Origin: Stenotrophomonas sp. 364
GTDB taxonomy: Bacteria > Pseudomonadota > Gammaproteobacteria > Xanthomonadales > Xanthomonadaceae
Assembly: GCF_009832905.1 (NCBI RefSeq)
Contig: NZ_CP047135.1
Coordinates: forward strand, 1,032,001-1,096,000
DNA length: 64,000 bases
Reading direction: 5' to 3'
In this document: in pieces, positions 10,401 to 20,032 of the stretch
Layout of the letters: each line of letters begins with the position of its first letter
Position numbering within the stretch: the first letter of the stretch is position 1
Notes under the pieces: model-generated
What the model was told of the DNA's origin: nothing
The model's database searches: none
What the model saw: the letters and a program-made list of their open reading frames with translations, nothing else
Made by a program: the position numbers and the translations under genes

Positions 10401-10622
10401 TCATGCGATGAAGCGTCGGGCCTGGGCCGCATGGGGCTGGTTGCAGTGGTCGAGGTAGTCGCTGGCGAACTGCAGCAGGCTGCCGCGCAGGTCGCCCTTG
10501 TCCAGACTGTGCAGCCCGGCGGTGGCCCGGCTGACATGCCGCTGCATCACCCGGCGCAGCAGTTCCTGCTTGCTGCCATAGCGGCTGTAGAGCGTCTGCT
10601 TGGAACACCCGGCCTGCTGTGC
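10401..10622 (-). pseudogene. TetR-family regulator remnant
   Basis: The frame reads the recognition-helix end of a TetR HTH (AGCSKQTLYSRYGSKQELL) and about 45 more residues of the regulatory domain, then stops at FIA. The sequence before AQQAGCSK no longer resembles the start of a TetR HTH, and about 100 C-terminal residues are missing. It is therefore broken at both ends. The fragment is GC-rich, unlike its surroundings, which suggests debris from a core-type gene after rearrangement. Confidence 0.65.
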
Positions 10623-10698
10623 ACCGCCGGGATCCAACGAGGGGGCGCGCCACTCCCGCGCGCGCGGGTTGCTCGATGCTGGAAACACACGGTTGCAT

Positions 10699-11097
10699 CT
10701 ATAGGATGCTCTGCACACGCACGAGCAGTTCTCTCATGGTGAACGGCTTTCCAAGCAGCTCAATACCTGCTCTCCTTAGAGAAGATGGCTCATTACCACC
10801 ACCCGCGTAGCCGGTGATCAAGAGAACCCGTGTCGTGGGGTGCAGGGCGAGGGTGTGATTGGCCAAAGCACGGCCGTTCATGCCTGGAAGCCATATGTCG
10901 GCCACAAGCAAATCGAAGGGGCGTCCCAGCAGCAGCTTCTCCCGAGCGTCCTCGGCACTGGCCGCCGTCGCCACCTCATATCCCCATTCGGTAAGGAACT
11001 CGCCGGCGAGGTCGCGGATCGTGTCCTCGTCTTCAACTAAGAGGATGCGAGATGGAAGTTTGGGCATGATGACTTCGTCTACCTGCATTGCGCTCAT
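10699..11097 (-). CDS. single-domain response regulator (receiver only)
   Basis: A 132-residue CheY-like receiver with no output domain. The acidic pocket is in VEDEDTIRDL, the phosphoacceptor is Asp67 in VADIWLPGMNG, the switch Thr is in LLITGY and the Lys is in LGKPF. Stand-alone receivers of this sequence type often pair with hybrid histidine kinases, but no kinase is nearby. An alternative start is Met11 (MPKLPSRIL), which removes a tail not seen in typical receivers. It lies between the c-di-GMP genes and the AraC/NmrA pair in a coding-poor segment. Confidence 0.9.
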   Translation of the reverse strand: MSAMQVDEVIMPKLPSRILLVEDEDTIRDLAGEFLTEWGYEVATAASAEDAREKLLLGRPFDLLVADIWLPGMNGRALANHTLALHPTTRVLLITGYAGGGNEPSSLRRAGIELLGKPFTMRELLVRVQSIL

Positions 11098-11817
11098 TGA
11101 TAGGATAGCCCTTTGAAAGTCACTTCATCGGCGTACCCGCCTCTGCCTTGATGGCAGCCCTTAGCATATCGCTGAAAATTCGTTGTCGCGGTCGGGCCCT
11201 GGCCAAGGCTGCGCCCATCCTCCGCACGCCGGAATACGAACGCCACGACCTTCTCCGCCGGACTCCTGGGGGGCAGGGACAGCAGGCAGTTGATCCTCAA
11301 ACTAGACAGCATCGAAGTGGTGGATGACGATAGGACGAGCATTTCGCGGGGGGCGGCACCTTTACCGACAGGGCGATGGAGCCACTATTGACGATTTGTA
11401 CGCTTAGCTGAACCTTCCTCATGACCCTGAGGACAGGTCCTAAATGGCAAAAGGATCCAAGCAAATAGCAGCGTTCGCCCCAGTGCACCTGGAGCGAAGG
11501 TCTAGGCATGGTTATTTCTCCCGGTGTCGCTGGGTCTTCTCATAGCGACGCGAAACGCGCCCCGGAAATGCTGGCCGTTAAGGCTAGTCGCACGACGAGC
11601 GAGAGAGGGCTGTGTTCGAGCGCTGTCCAGAGGCCTGGTCGGCGCCGGCTCCGATCTGCTCCTCCGGCGCGACCGGACAGCTAGGGCCTTGACTTGCGGC
11701 ACCTCGCGCCCTTCACGATCCCCAAGGGGCCACATCATTGGATGCGCTTGCTCTGAGTTATACGCACGGGTGGGCAGCAGAGTCTACAGCCGAGAGAAAA
11801 CCGAAGGAGGCGCAGCA
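11098..11817. other. intergenic stretch, no supported gene
   Basis: About 720 bases upstream of the receiver gene. Only short open frames of low-complexity, Arg/Ser-rich translation are present, and no RNA gene or repeat is recognised. Confidence 0.55.
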
Positions 11818-12765
11818 TCATGGTGGGTGGGTTGAGGGGGCGAGCCTTGGCTGCTTGCTCAAGGCCGACTTATATTTCAGTGGAGAGATGCCTAAGACGC
11901 GCTTAAAGGCAGTCGAAAACGCACTAATTGAATCGTATCCAAGCGAAGATCCCACCTGAGCGACCGACTCCCTGGAGTGCTCGAGCTGGTCGCAGGCCAG
12001 AGCCATTCGCCAGCGCGTCAGATACAGCATTGCGGTCTCCCCCATTGCAGCCCGGAATTGGGTGGCGAAGACAGTCCTGGACATCCCGGCCTCGGCCGCA
12101 AGGCTGCGCAACGTCCATTTCCTCGCTGGGTGAGCGTGAATAGCCTGGAGCGCTCGGCTCAGTCGCGGGTCAGCCAGCGCGGCCAGCAAACCCGCCCCGC
12201 TAGCGCCTGCCTCACTAAGATGTGCCCGCAGGGCGTGGACGAGCATGGTCTGGGCAAGATTTTGGGCCAGGAGCATTCCTCCTGGCTTCGATTCGCGCAT
12301 TTCTTGCATCATGCGTTCGACCGCCCACCGCAGGACCGCCCGGTCGTCTGCGACTCTCAGATGAATCGCCGGCGGAAGAAGGCCCAGCAGCCAAGGAGCT
12401 TGACTGCCAGTTACAGCAAAGCGGGCCCCAGCTAAAGAAAACCCGGCCCCATCCGCCAAAACTACCGCGCCCCCACGGTTAGCCGGAGGAAAAAGCGTGG
12501 ATGAGTCGATGGGGGGTAAGGAGAGATCGCTCGCAAGCCGAAACGGACGACCTCGGGGAAGCACAAATGAATCACCCTCTGCCAATCGCCAAGGTTCTTT
12601 AACCCCGTCCACGGCCATCCAGCAGGCTCCCTCGAGGATTGCGTAACACTTGATCTGGCCATGTTGATCCGAGAACTCGACTGACCATGCTCCCCCGGCT
12701 CTAAAGCCAGAAGAGACTGTTGCGACCGGATGCAAGAGGGAGAGCAGGTCGGAGAGAGGATCCAT
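11818..12765 (-). CDS. AraC-family transcriptional regulator
   Basis: A 315-residue regulator. The N-terminal ~190 residues form a cupin-type ligand domain (CYAILEGACWMAVDG, then FVLPRGRPFRL). Two C-terminal HTH motifs follow: SLAAEAGMSRTVFATQF and VGSSLGYDSISAFSTAFKR, ending in the family signature GISPLKYK. It belongs to the subfamily with a cupin_6-like sensor that often controls a divergent oxidoreductase gene. Here it is divergent from the NmrA-like gene at 12896, with a 130 bp shared control region containing a TATAAA box at 12796-12801. The inducer is unknown. Confidence 0.93.
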   Translation of the reverse strand: MDPLSDLLSLLHPVATVSSGFRAGGAWSVEFSDQHGQIKCYAILEGACWMAVDGVKEPWRLAEGDSFVLPRGRPFRLASDLSLPPIDSSTLFPPANRGGAVVLADGAGFSLAGARFAVTGSQAPWLLGLLPPAIHLRVADDRAVLRWAVERMMQEMRESKPGGMLLAQNLAQTMLVHALRAHLSEAGASGAGLLAALADPRLSRALQAIHAHPARKWTLRSLAAEAGMSRTVFATQFRAAMGETAMLYLTRWRMALACDQLEHSRESVAQVGSSLGYDSISAFSTAFKRVLGISPLKYKSALSKQPRLAPSTHPP

Positions 12766-12895
12766 GGGCTGAACGATCGCGCAAATAATTAGGACTATAA
12801 AGAATGATTCGTTCGAAGCACAAGACTAAGCTGCTTCCACACGAAGGGGCCAACCAGCCGCTTCGCTCTCTGGTTCACCTCGTTAGGAGCGCCCG

Positions 12896-13783
12896 ATGAT
12901 TGTTGTAACGGCACCAACCAGTCAGATCGGTAGCCGGTTGATTCCTAGACTGCTCGCAGCGGAGGCACCCGTGCGGGTGATTGTCCGCGACCCTTCAAAA
13001 CTACCGGTCGAAGTGCGCTCGCGAGTTGAGGTCGTGCAAGGAAGCCATGCAGACGCGCCTACAGTGCAACGAGCATTTCAAGGGGCACAAAAGCTGTTTT
13101 GGCTGGTCCCGGCGGATCCCGCGGCGGGAAGCGTGATTGAAGCCTATGTCGGCTTCACCCGGCCTGCTGCAGCTGAAATCAAAGCGGCCGGCATCACTCA
13201 GGTGGTGGAGGTCACCGCTTTGGGGCGAAACACGCCTCAAGCTGCCGATGCCGGCTATGTGACCGCGTCGCTCGCCATGGGTGACCTTATTTCGAGTACG
13301 GGCGTGCATCAGAGAGCGCTTGCGATGCCCTCATTCATGGACAACGTGCTCATGCAGGGGCGATCACTACGAGATAGGGGCGTCTTCTCTCTACCGATAC
13401 CCCGAGATCTTGAACTGCCGTCCTGTTCGACAGACGACATTGCGGCAGTGGCGGCGAAGTGGCTGCTCGATGATTCCTGGGCCGGCCAAGCCGAGGTCCC
13501 CGTGCTTGGTCCTGAGAATATCTCATTCGATCAGATGGCAAGGGTGATGAGCGAGGTTCTCGGCCGTCACATAGCCTATGAACAAATTTCCCTTGCCAGC
13601 TACAAGGATCAGTTCGAACGCTTTGGCTTCTCTAGCGCGATGGCAGAGGGGATGGCTTCGATGGCGCGTGCAAAAAGTGAGGGACTTGATTTGGGTGTGG
13701 AGAGGACAGCACAAAACAGCACGCCCACAACTTTCAGAATGTGGTGCGAGAGCACCCTCAAGCCTTATCTGGCGGGACCATAG
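12896..13783 (+). CDS. NmrA-like / atypical SDR NAD(P)-binding protein
   Basis: A 295-residue atypical short-chain dehydrogenase. The N-terminal strand-loop TAPTSQIGSRL takes the place of the glycine-rich NAD(P) loop, and VIVRDP gives the cofactor-selecting strand. Residues ~200-290 resemble the C-terminal substrate lobe of NmrA/QOR2-type proteins. TAGGAG lies 7 bases before the ATG. It may be a quinone or enone reductase or a redox-sensing binder; many NmrA-like proteins lack catalysis and the sequence does not decide. It is divergent from the AraC regulator, its probable controller. Confidence 0.88.
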   Translation: MIVVTAPTSQIGSRLIPRLLAAEAPVRVIVRDPSKLPVEVRSRVEVVQGSHADAPTVQRAFQGAQKLFWLVPADPAAGSVIEAYVGFTRPAAAEIKAAGITQVVEVTALGRNTPQAADAGYVTASLAMGDLISSTGVHQRALAMPSFMDNVLMQGRSLRDRGVFSLPIPRDLELPSCSTDDIAAVAAKWLLDDSWAGQAEVPVLGPENISFDQMARVMSEVLGRHIAYEQISLASYKDQFERFGFSSAMAEGMASMARAKSEGLDLGVERTAQNSTPTTFRMWCESTLKPYLAGP

Positions 13784-14317
13784 CCGTTCAACCAGGTAGG
13801 CGTGTGCCAAGATCCCAATGTCAATGCTCAGTTATCTCGTCGTCTGGCTTAGAGCCGGTCGCCCCCGCATCCAGCGTCGGCATTTCAGGGTTCCCGTGAG
13901 CGCGATGCCGAAGGCCCTGCTGGAACGCGCTTTGGCCTCGCGTCACCACGGATGGCTCGCTTAGGCTGCAAGCGCTGAACTATAGCCGCGCCGCCCCCCC
14001 CTGCACCCGCTCGATGGAGTCCGAGCTGGGGTCGAATTGGATGGATGGGCGCGTACGCTTGCAAGCTCGCGTCAAGGATCGAGTGGACGAACACCCTCGG
14101 GCTGGCTCGATGGGCGCAGTTGCCTAAGCGATGGGTGCGATGCATCAAATAGGGATTCTCAGCAATCGATGCCGGCTCGGAACTGGGGCAGGAGCCAGTC
14201 GGCCATGGTTCCTGTCGCCCCCCACTAATATGGGAATTGCCGACAGTTATTTAAACGTGGCGTTCGAACATGAAAGAGTGGGCTCTTGTTCAGATCGCTT
14301 CCGGAGCCCACCCCCCC
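13784..14317. other. intergenic stretch, no supported gene
   Basis: About 530 bases closing the coding-poor segment before the GC-rich OsmC/TonB cluster. No open frame with family signature, no RNA gene and no clear repeat was seen. Confidence 0.55.
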
Positions 14318-15511
14318 ATGTCCATCGCCCGTTATGCGCCGCCGCGCAAAGTTGTCGCCGCGACCCTCCTGTCTGCCACACTGCTGTTGGCGGCCCCGCT
14401 GACCTCTGCGGCGCAGGACAAGGCATCACCACTGCGCGATTATCTGACGGCCAAGCGCGCTGCCATCCAGACACAGTCGGCGCGGGTGGTGCCGCCCACG
14501 AAGATCCATGCCAAGGTCACCGCCGAAAGCCGCTCCGGCGTACGCCGCCTGCGTATCGGGTCCACCGGCGAGTTCCAGTACATCAGCGACAGCGGCCGCA
14601 ATTACGCCGGTTACAACCTGGGTGCCGGTTCCTGGGATTCGCTGGTCGGCACGCTGGCCAGCTCGGTGGCCGATGAGTACATCGTGCAGGCGGCGGTGCA
14701 GGGCGTGCCACTGGATGCGTTGGATGTGGTGTTCACCAGCATCCCCGAGCGCAAGAGCGAGACCCTGGCGTATCCCAACAATCTTTCCTACGTGGCCTAC
14801 ATCGACTCGCCGGCCACCGATGCGCAGCTCGAAACACTCAAGCGCGCGGTGCACGCCAATTCCTCGGCTATCGATCTGGTGACCAAGCCGCAGCAGGTCA
14901 GCCACGCCGAGGTCGAGTACATGCATAGTGCGTCGGTGCGCGATCCAAAGCTTCCGCCCGGCCTGCGGGATTTCATCACCGAGGAGAAGCGCCCGGCGGT
15001 GCTCGCCAGGCAAGACAAGCCGGCCGCCGGCAAGGAAAAAGCGGCCGAGCCGGAAACCCTGGTGGCCCGTGCCCATGTCGAACCGCGCACCGGACTGCGT
15101 CGCGTGTTCTTGGGCAAGGATGGCTACCACCAGCAACTGCATGACAGCGCGCCCGGCCTGCTGGGTTATGGGCTCGCGCCCACGGTGGAGGAACACCTGC
15201 TCGGCGTGACCGGTACCTGCTTGACCCACATTTTCGAGGTGCAGGCGGCGGGACGAAACGTGTTGCTGGATGCGCTGGAACTCACGGTTGATGGGCAGCT
15301 GAGCCCGCGCTTCGGCAGCAATGTCCGCTCGCCGGCCCGCTACAGCGACATCCGCTACAAGGTGCGGATTGAATCGCCGGCGTCCGAAAAAGAGATCGAC
15401 GCGCTGCGTCAGTCGGTCGAAGCCACCTGTCCGCTCTACAACCTGGTCAAGGACGAGCAGAAGCTGGAAGGCAGCATCGTCCGCGGCGCGTATACGGAAG
15501 TGAACGACTAA
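14318..15511 (+). CDS. exported tandem OsmC-like protein
   Basis: 397 residues from the ATG at 14318. A signal peptide (PPRKVV, then a hydrophobic run ending in TSAAQD) is followed by two repeats of an OsmC-like fold, about residues 60-190 and 245-385. Shared landmarks are the opening RSGVRRL/RTGLRRV, a central helix, and the closing SPATDAQLETLK/SPASEKEIDALR. Repeat 2 keeps both cysteines expected of OsmC/Ohr peroxidases (GTCLTHIF and TCPLYN); repeat 1 has none at either place. It is thus probably a periplasmic thiol peroxidase with one inactive structural half. The frame is open to 14270, but the 14318 start gives a proper signal peptide. It precedes a TonB receptor gene. Confidence 0.75.
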   Translation: MSIARYAPPRKVVAATLLSATLLLAAPLTSAAQDKASPLRDYLTAKRAAIQTQSARVVPPTKIHAKVTAESRSGVRRLRIGSTGEFQYISDSGRNYAGYNLGAGSWDSLVGTLASSVADEYIVQAAVQGVPLDALDVVFTSIPERKSETLAYPNNLSYVAYIDSPATDAQLETLKRAVHANSSAIDLVTKPQQVSHAEVEYMHSASVRDPKLPPGLRDFITEEKRPAVLARQDKPAAGKEKAAEPETLVARAHVEPRTGLRRVFLGKDGYHQQLHDSAPGLLGYGLAPTVEEHLLGVTGTCLTHIFEVQAAGRNVLLDALELTVDGQLSPRFGSNVRSPARYSDIRYKVRIESPASEKEIDALRQSVEATCPLYNLVKDEQKLEGSIVRGAYTEVND

Positions 15512-15527
15512 GCGCGCACCTGCGCGC

Positions 15528-15546
15528 CGCGGCCCCGCCGGCCGCG
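15528..15546 (+). terminator. GC-rich hairpin after the OsmC-like gene
   Basis: Perfect 7-bp arms CGCGGCC / GGCCGCG with a 5-base loop, 16 bases after the stop. A second hairpin (GCGCGC arms, 15512-15527) lies just ahead of it. There is no T-run, so termination is only a possibility. Confidence 0.35.
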
Positions 15547-15619
15547 ATTCTCGCGGGGACACCGTGGGTGGGGACGCCCGGGTCCACCGTGCCCTTCAGA
15601 AACGACATGGGAATACTCA

Positions 15620-18600
15620 ATGACGCGCGTTCTTCGTTCGCAGCCGGCCGTGAAGCATCCGTGGTACGACGTGCAGGGGCTGCTGCCGCGTCGCGGCCGT
15701 CTGGCGCTTGCCCTGTGCACGCTGCTGGCGCCCGGGGCGCAGGCGGCGGAAGAAGGGGCGCTTGATCCGGAAAGGCAGCGTACTGATGCCCGGCTGTTGG
15801 ACAAGGTCTCGGTGCTCGGCTCGCAGATCGCCGGCGGTGGCGCGCAGGCGGCGCTGCCGGTGGTGGCCGTGGACCGGGAACAGATCGATGCCACCGGGGC
15901 CACCAACGGCAACGAGTTGTTCCGCAGCCTGCCGCAGTTCGGTGATGTCGCTGTCACGGAAAAGGGCACCACCAACGCGGGGCGGAACTCCAATGTCGCC
16001 CGCGGCGACGTGGGCTCGATCAACCTGCGCAACCTCGGCGCCAAGTACACGCTGCTGCTGATCAACGGCCGCCGCACCGTGCAGCACCCGATCAGCAACA
16101 GCGGCGATGACACCACCTACAACGCCAATGCGATTCCGACCTTCGGCTTGGAGCGCGTCAACCTGCTGCTGGACGGCGCGGCCTCGATCTACGGCTCCGA
16201 CGCCGTGGCCGGCGTGGTCGATCTGGTGACGCCGAGCAACCTGCAGAATGGGGGTGGCATCAAGGTGAACTACGGCAAGGTCTCGGACGGCCACCGCGAA
16301 GATGTCTCCCTGGACGGCTACTTCGGCAGTGACTTTGCCGAAGGCCGCGGCAACATCTCGGTGCTGTATGGCGTTTCCAGACGCACGGCGCAGCGCAATT
16401 CCGATGCCTGGTTCACCGCGACCGACGGTCGCCGGCCGCTGGGCGATGGCACCAGCGTGCCCGATCCCGACGGCACGGCCGGCTTCAGCACGCGAACGCC
16501 GTGGGGTCATCTCGACACCTACGCCAATGGCCGGCGCACCGGCAGCTGGCACGTCGACCCGGCCACCGGCGCGCTGATCTCCGGCACGGTGCCGACGCGC
16601 TATCACTATGATTCGGCCGCCGAGCCGGGTATCACCTCGTCACCGTCCATCCGCAAGGGAAATGTGTTCGCCAGCGGCCGCTTCGATCTCAGCGACACCA
16701 TGCAGTTGTTCGGTGAGCTGGGCTACTACCGGGCCACCTCCGAATCCTGGGTAAGCAGCGAGTCGGGTTTCGGCGGGGACGGGTTCCTGCTGCACATCCG
16801 GCCGGATGCGTATTGGGTGCCCGAGTCCCTGCGCGGTGCCGATGCGATCCGGCTGCTGAACTACCAGTTCGCAGATTCGGGGATCCGCCGGGTGAAGGTG
16901 GACAATGATCAGTCGCGCGTGCTGCTGGGCCTTCGCGGATGGACCGAAGGGGGCTGGAACTGGGAAACGGCCTTGCTGTACTCCCGCGCCCGCAGCACCG
17001 ACAGGCAGCAGGGCGGGCTGACCGATGCCTTCATCGCCGCGGTGAACCGTACCGACGCCGATGCCTACAACCCGTTCAGTGGCGGTGATCCGGCCAGCAT
17101 TCGGGTGGGGGATGCCACGCCCTACGACACCTCGGCGTTCATTGGCGAGGCGACCCGCGAAGGCACGACCGAGCTGGCACTGTGGGACTTCAAGATCAAC
17201 CGTCCGGACCTGTTCAGCTGGTACGCCGGTGACATCGGCCTGGCGGCGGGCGTAGAGTACCGCTATGAAAGCCGCACCGATGATCGCGACGAAAACATCG
17301 ATGGCAGCCGTCCGTATACGGATTGGTACACCGGCACCGTCGCGGCCAGCAATTTCTTCACGCATAGCCCGCGGCCGGATGTCCACGGCAGCCGCAACGT
17401 CAAATCCGCCCTGATTGAACTAGCGGTGCCGTTGATCTCGCCTGCGCAGGAGGTGCCGCTGGTCCAGTCGCTGGACCTGCAGATCGCGGGCCGGTGGGAG
17501 GATTACAGCGATGCCGGCAAGGTGGCCAAGTCGAAACTGGCGGCGGCCTGGAAGGTGAATGACAGCGTGCTGCTGCGCGGCTCGGTCAGCGGCGGCTTCC
17601 GTGCGCCGGGGCTGGAGCTGGTGAACTCCCCGCCGACCTACGGGTTCGGCTTCAACAACGATGCGATCCGCTGCCATGCGTTGATCAGCAAGGGGGCGCA
17701 GCCCGATTACACGGCCTGCTTGAATGCCTACAGCAGCGGTTCGCCGGTCAAACCGTCGGTGAGCGCGGTGACTTCCTACGGCGATGACGTGAAGCCTGAG
17801 ACCACCCGCCAGTCGTCATGGGGCGCGGTGCTGGAGCCGCAGTTCCTGCCGGAGCGGCTGGGCGCGGTCAGCCTGAGCGTGGATGCGTGGCGGGTGGAGG
17901 TGGAGAATCCGATCAACACCCTGGGCGAGGAACTGCTGTACGACGCCTACCTGCGCGTGGTGGAAGGCAGCAGCAACCCCAACGTAGTGCGTGCAGCGGT
18001 GACCGCCGAAGACGCGGCGCTGTTTGAAGGGTCCGGGCTTGCGCCGGCGGGCGTAGTGACGCACATCTACAACCGCTACCAGAACCGCCGGCCGCTGACG
18101 GCCTCGGGCGTGGACTACAACTTCAATTGGCGCGTGCGCGACACCGCGTGGGGCAGCTTCGCGGTCCTGCTTAGCGTCAGTCAGCTCAAGGAATACACCC
18201 AGCAGAAGCCGGCCGAGATCCAGCAGGTGGCGGCCGCCATCGGGAGCGGGCAGTTGAACATCATCGCGCCCGACCTGGGCGCGGCCAACGAGGTCGGCAT
18301 CAACGGCGCCAAGCCGGAATGGCGCGGTAGCGCCACGTTCATCTGGAACCTGCAGGACTGGACGGTCCGCCTGCGCGACGATTACATCGGCAGCGTCAAG
18401 GCCGGCGCGTATTCCGACCGCACGCCCTACGTCGTCAAGGCCACCCAGCGGTGGGCGCTGTCGGTGAAGAAGGATTTCAACGAAGGGCGCCTCAAAGGCA
18501 CTTCGGTGGAGGTCGGCGCACGCAACCTGTTCAACGAAGAACCGCCGCTCAATGCCTCGGGCAATTATCTGAGCGCGTTGCACGAAACCTACGGACGTTA

Positions 18601-18631
18601 TCTGCACGTTGGCATATCCAAGAACTGGTGA
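15620..18631 (+). CDS. TonB-dependent receptor (large)
   Basis: A 1003-residue outer-membrane receptor. A long N-terminal region with a signal peptide (RLALALCTLLAPGAQA) is followed by a TonB-box-like segment (DKVSVLGS), a plug domain (~70-230, with SINLRNLGAKYTLLLINGRR and YGSDAVAGVVDL) and a beta-barrel to the C-terminal aromatic residue (SKNW). It resembles the Xanthomonadaceae receptors often used for carbohydrates or peptides, but no ligand can be read. The DUF1684 lipoprotein gene starts 5 bases after its stop, so the two are probably co-transcribed; the OsmC-like gene lies 108 bp upstream. Confidence 0.95.
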   Translation: MTRVLRSQPAVKHPWYDVQGLLPRRGRLALALCTLLAPGAQAAEEGALDPERQRTDARLLDKVSVLGSQIAGGGAQAALPVVAVDREQIDATGATNGNELFRSLPQFGDVAVTEKGTTNAGRNSNVARGDVGSINLRNLGAKYTLLLINGRRTVQHPISNSGDDTTYNANAIPTFGLERVNLLLDGAASIYGSDAVAGVVDLVTPSNLQNGGGIKVNYGKVSDGHREDVSLDGYFGSDFAEGRGNISVLYGVSRRTAQRNSDAWFTATDGRRPLGDGTSVPDPDGTAGFSTRTPWGHLDTYANGRRTGSWHVDPATGALISGTVPTRYHYDSAAEPGITSSPSIRKGNVFASGRFDLSDTMQLFGELGYYRATSESWVSSESGFGGDGFLLHIRPDAYWVPESLRGADAIRLLNYQFADSGIRRVKVDNDQSRVLLGLRGWTEGGWNWETALLYSRARSTDRQQGGLTDAFIAAVNRTDADAYNPFSGGDPASIRVGDATPYDTSAFIGEATREGTTELALWDFKINRPDLFSWYAGDIGLAAGVEYRYESRTDDRDENIDGSRPYTDWYTGTVAASNFFTHSPRPDVHGSRNVKSALIELAVPLISPAQEVPLVQSLDLQIAGRWEDYSDAGKVAKSKLAAAWKVNDSVLLRGSVSGGFRAPGLELVNSPPTYGFGFNNDAIRCHALISKGAQPDYTACLNAYSSGSPVKPSVSAVTSYGDDVKPETTRQSSWGAVLEPQFLPERLGAVSLSVDAWRVEVENPINTLGEELLYDAYLRVVEGSSNPNVVRAAVTAEDAALFEGSGLAPAGVVTHIYNRYQNRRPLTASGVDYNFNWRVRDTAWGSFAVLLSVSQLKEYTQQKPAEIQQVAAAIGSGQLNIIAPDLGAANEVGINGAKPEWRGSATFIWNLQDWTVRLRDDYIGSVKAGAYSDRTPYVVKATQRWALSVKKDFNEGRLKGTSVEVGARNLFNEEPPLNASGNYLSALHETYGRYLHVGISKNW

Positions 18632-18636
18632 TCCGC

Positions 18637-19614
18637 ATGAAAACCTACACACGTGTCACCTGCCTGCTGCTCACCTTGGCTGCGGTTGCGTGCAGCCCCC
18701 AGGGCGACCCCACCGCGGCGCAGGCGCAGGCGTCGGCCACCGCGCACGCTGCGCCGGATTTCGCGGGCGAGCATGCCGCATGGGTAAAAGGCCGTGCGGC
18801 GGACCTGGGCAAGGCCGATGGGTGGATCAGCCTGATCGGGTTGCACTGGATCGAAGCCGGAACGCAAAGCGTGGGCGCGGGTGAGGGCAACACCCTCCAG
18901 CTGGCCATCGCACCGGATCGACTGGGCCAAGTGGAGCAGCGCCCGGACGGCGTGTACTTCACGCCCGTTGAAGGCGCGCGCGTCACTTCCGACGGCACAC
19001 CCGTGCAGGGCGAGGTGCGCCTGAAGCCCGAGGGACAGGGAGGTGGGACCAAGCTGACCTATGACGAGGGCAAAGGTCAGATCACCGTGATCAGGCGCGG
19101 CCAGCGCGTGGCCTTGCGGGTGCGCCACGCCGACGCACCGGCCCGGCTCCAGTTCACCGGACTGGATTTCTTCCCGCCCGATGAGCGCTGGCGTGTGAAG
19201 GCACGGTTCGTTCCGCACCCGGCCGGCAAGACCTTGCCGATCGTGAGCGTGATCGGTGAGGTCGCCGAGACCCCGAACCCCGGTTACGTGCTGTTCGAGA
19301 AAGAAGGGCGCCAGTGGCGCCTGGAAGCGCTGGGTGATCCGGCGAAAAGCCTGAACCTGATGTTCCAGGACAAGACCACCGGCCGGCAGACCTACGGGGT
19401 GGGGCGCTATCTCCGCACCGGCCCCGTGGCGGCGGACGGCACGGTCGCGCTGGATTTCAATCGCGCCTACAACCCGCCTTGCGCGTATACGGATTTCGCC
19501 ACCTGCCCACTGCCGCCGCCGGAGAACCGCTTGGCCGAACAGGACACCAACGGCCAGCGGGTGCGACTGGCGGTGCTGGCGGGCGAGAAGAAATATGCGC
19601 TCGCCCAGCACTAA
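18637..19614 (+). CDS. DUF1684 family lipoprotein
   Basis: 325 residues from ATG 18637. The lipoprotein signal ends at Cys (LTLAAVAC). The mature part has DUF1684 hallmarks: WVKGRAADLGKADGWISLIGLHWI near the N-terminus, FTGLDFFPPDERWRV in the middle, and FNRAYNPPCAYTDFATCPLPPPENRL near the end. The biochemical function of DUF1684 is not established. Close spacing after the TonB receptor suggests a periplasmic role in the same uptake process. The frame is open further upstream inside the receptor gene, but only this start gives a lipobox. Confidence 0.9.
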   Translation: MKTYTRVTCLLLTLAAVACSPQGDPTAAQAQASATAHAAPDFAGEHAAWVKGRAADLGKADGWISLIGLHWIEAGTQSVGAGEGNTLQLAIAPDRLGQVEQRPDGVYFTPVEGARVTSDGTPVQGEVRLKPEGQGGGTKLTYDEGKGQITVIRRGQRVALRVRHADAPARLQFTGLDFFPPDERWRVKARFVPHPAGKTLPIVSVIGEVAETPNPGYVLFEKEGRQWRLEALGDPAKSLNLMFQDKTTGRQTYGVGRYLRTGPVAADGTVALDFNRAYNPPCAYTDFATCPLPPPENRLAEQDTNGQRVRLAVLAGEKKYALAQH

Positions 19615-19853
19615 GCGGCCCTGCCGTGCACGTTCACCATGGGGGCGCATCTCGCCGCTCCTTTCGTGTCACTGCCTGGATACGTCAGCGAGCGCACGCA
19701 GCGCGTATTCTGGACGACGCCGGAGCTGTACGCCAGTGAGACAGAAGTACGGAACTGCTCCAAGGATAGGCCAGTCAAGGTCAGCTCATATGTATTGGAG
19801 CTAACTTGTATCAAGAGGTTCACAAAGGTAAGAAAGGCGAGTGTCGGCCGGCC

Positions 19854-19874
19854 GTGAGAGGTGAGAGGTGAGAG
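19854..19874. repeat. three tandem copies of GTGAGAG
   Basis: A 7-base unit repeated three times without mismatch in the spacer after the DUF1684 gene. It is a simple tandem repeat of no known role at the transition from core-like to accessory sequence. Confidence 0.8.
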
Positions 19875-19908
19875 CTGCCAGTGTGGCCCGCAAGAAGTCT
19901 TCTTAATG

Positions 19909-19940
19909 CAGTAAAAGGTGATGGCAATCACGCTTTACTG
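19909..19940. repeat. imperfect inverted repeat CAGTAAA...TTTACTG
   Basis: Arms of about 14 bases with two mismatches flank a 3-4 base centre. It could be a protein-binding site, a hairpin or an attachment-type site; nothing else nearby decides. Confidence 0.5.
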
Positions 19941-20032
19941 ATGAGTGACTGAAATACATTTGATCTCGTGTGCGAGGGACGCGACGACCTTGAACCTCGC
20001 AATCGACGAGTTTTTGCCAAGGGGCGCTGGAC

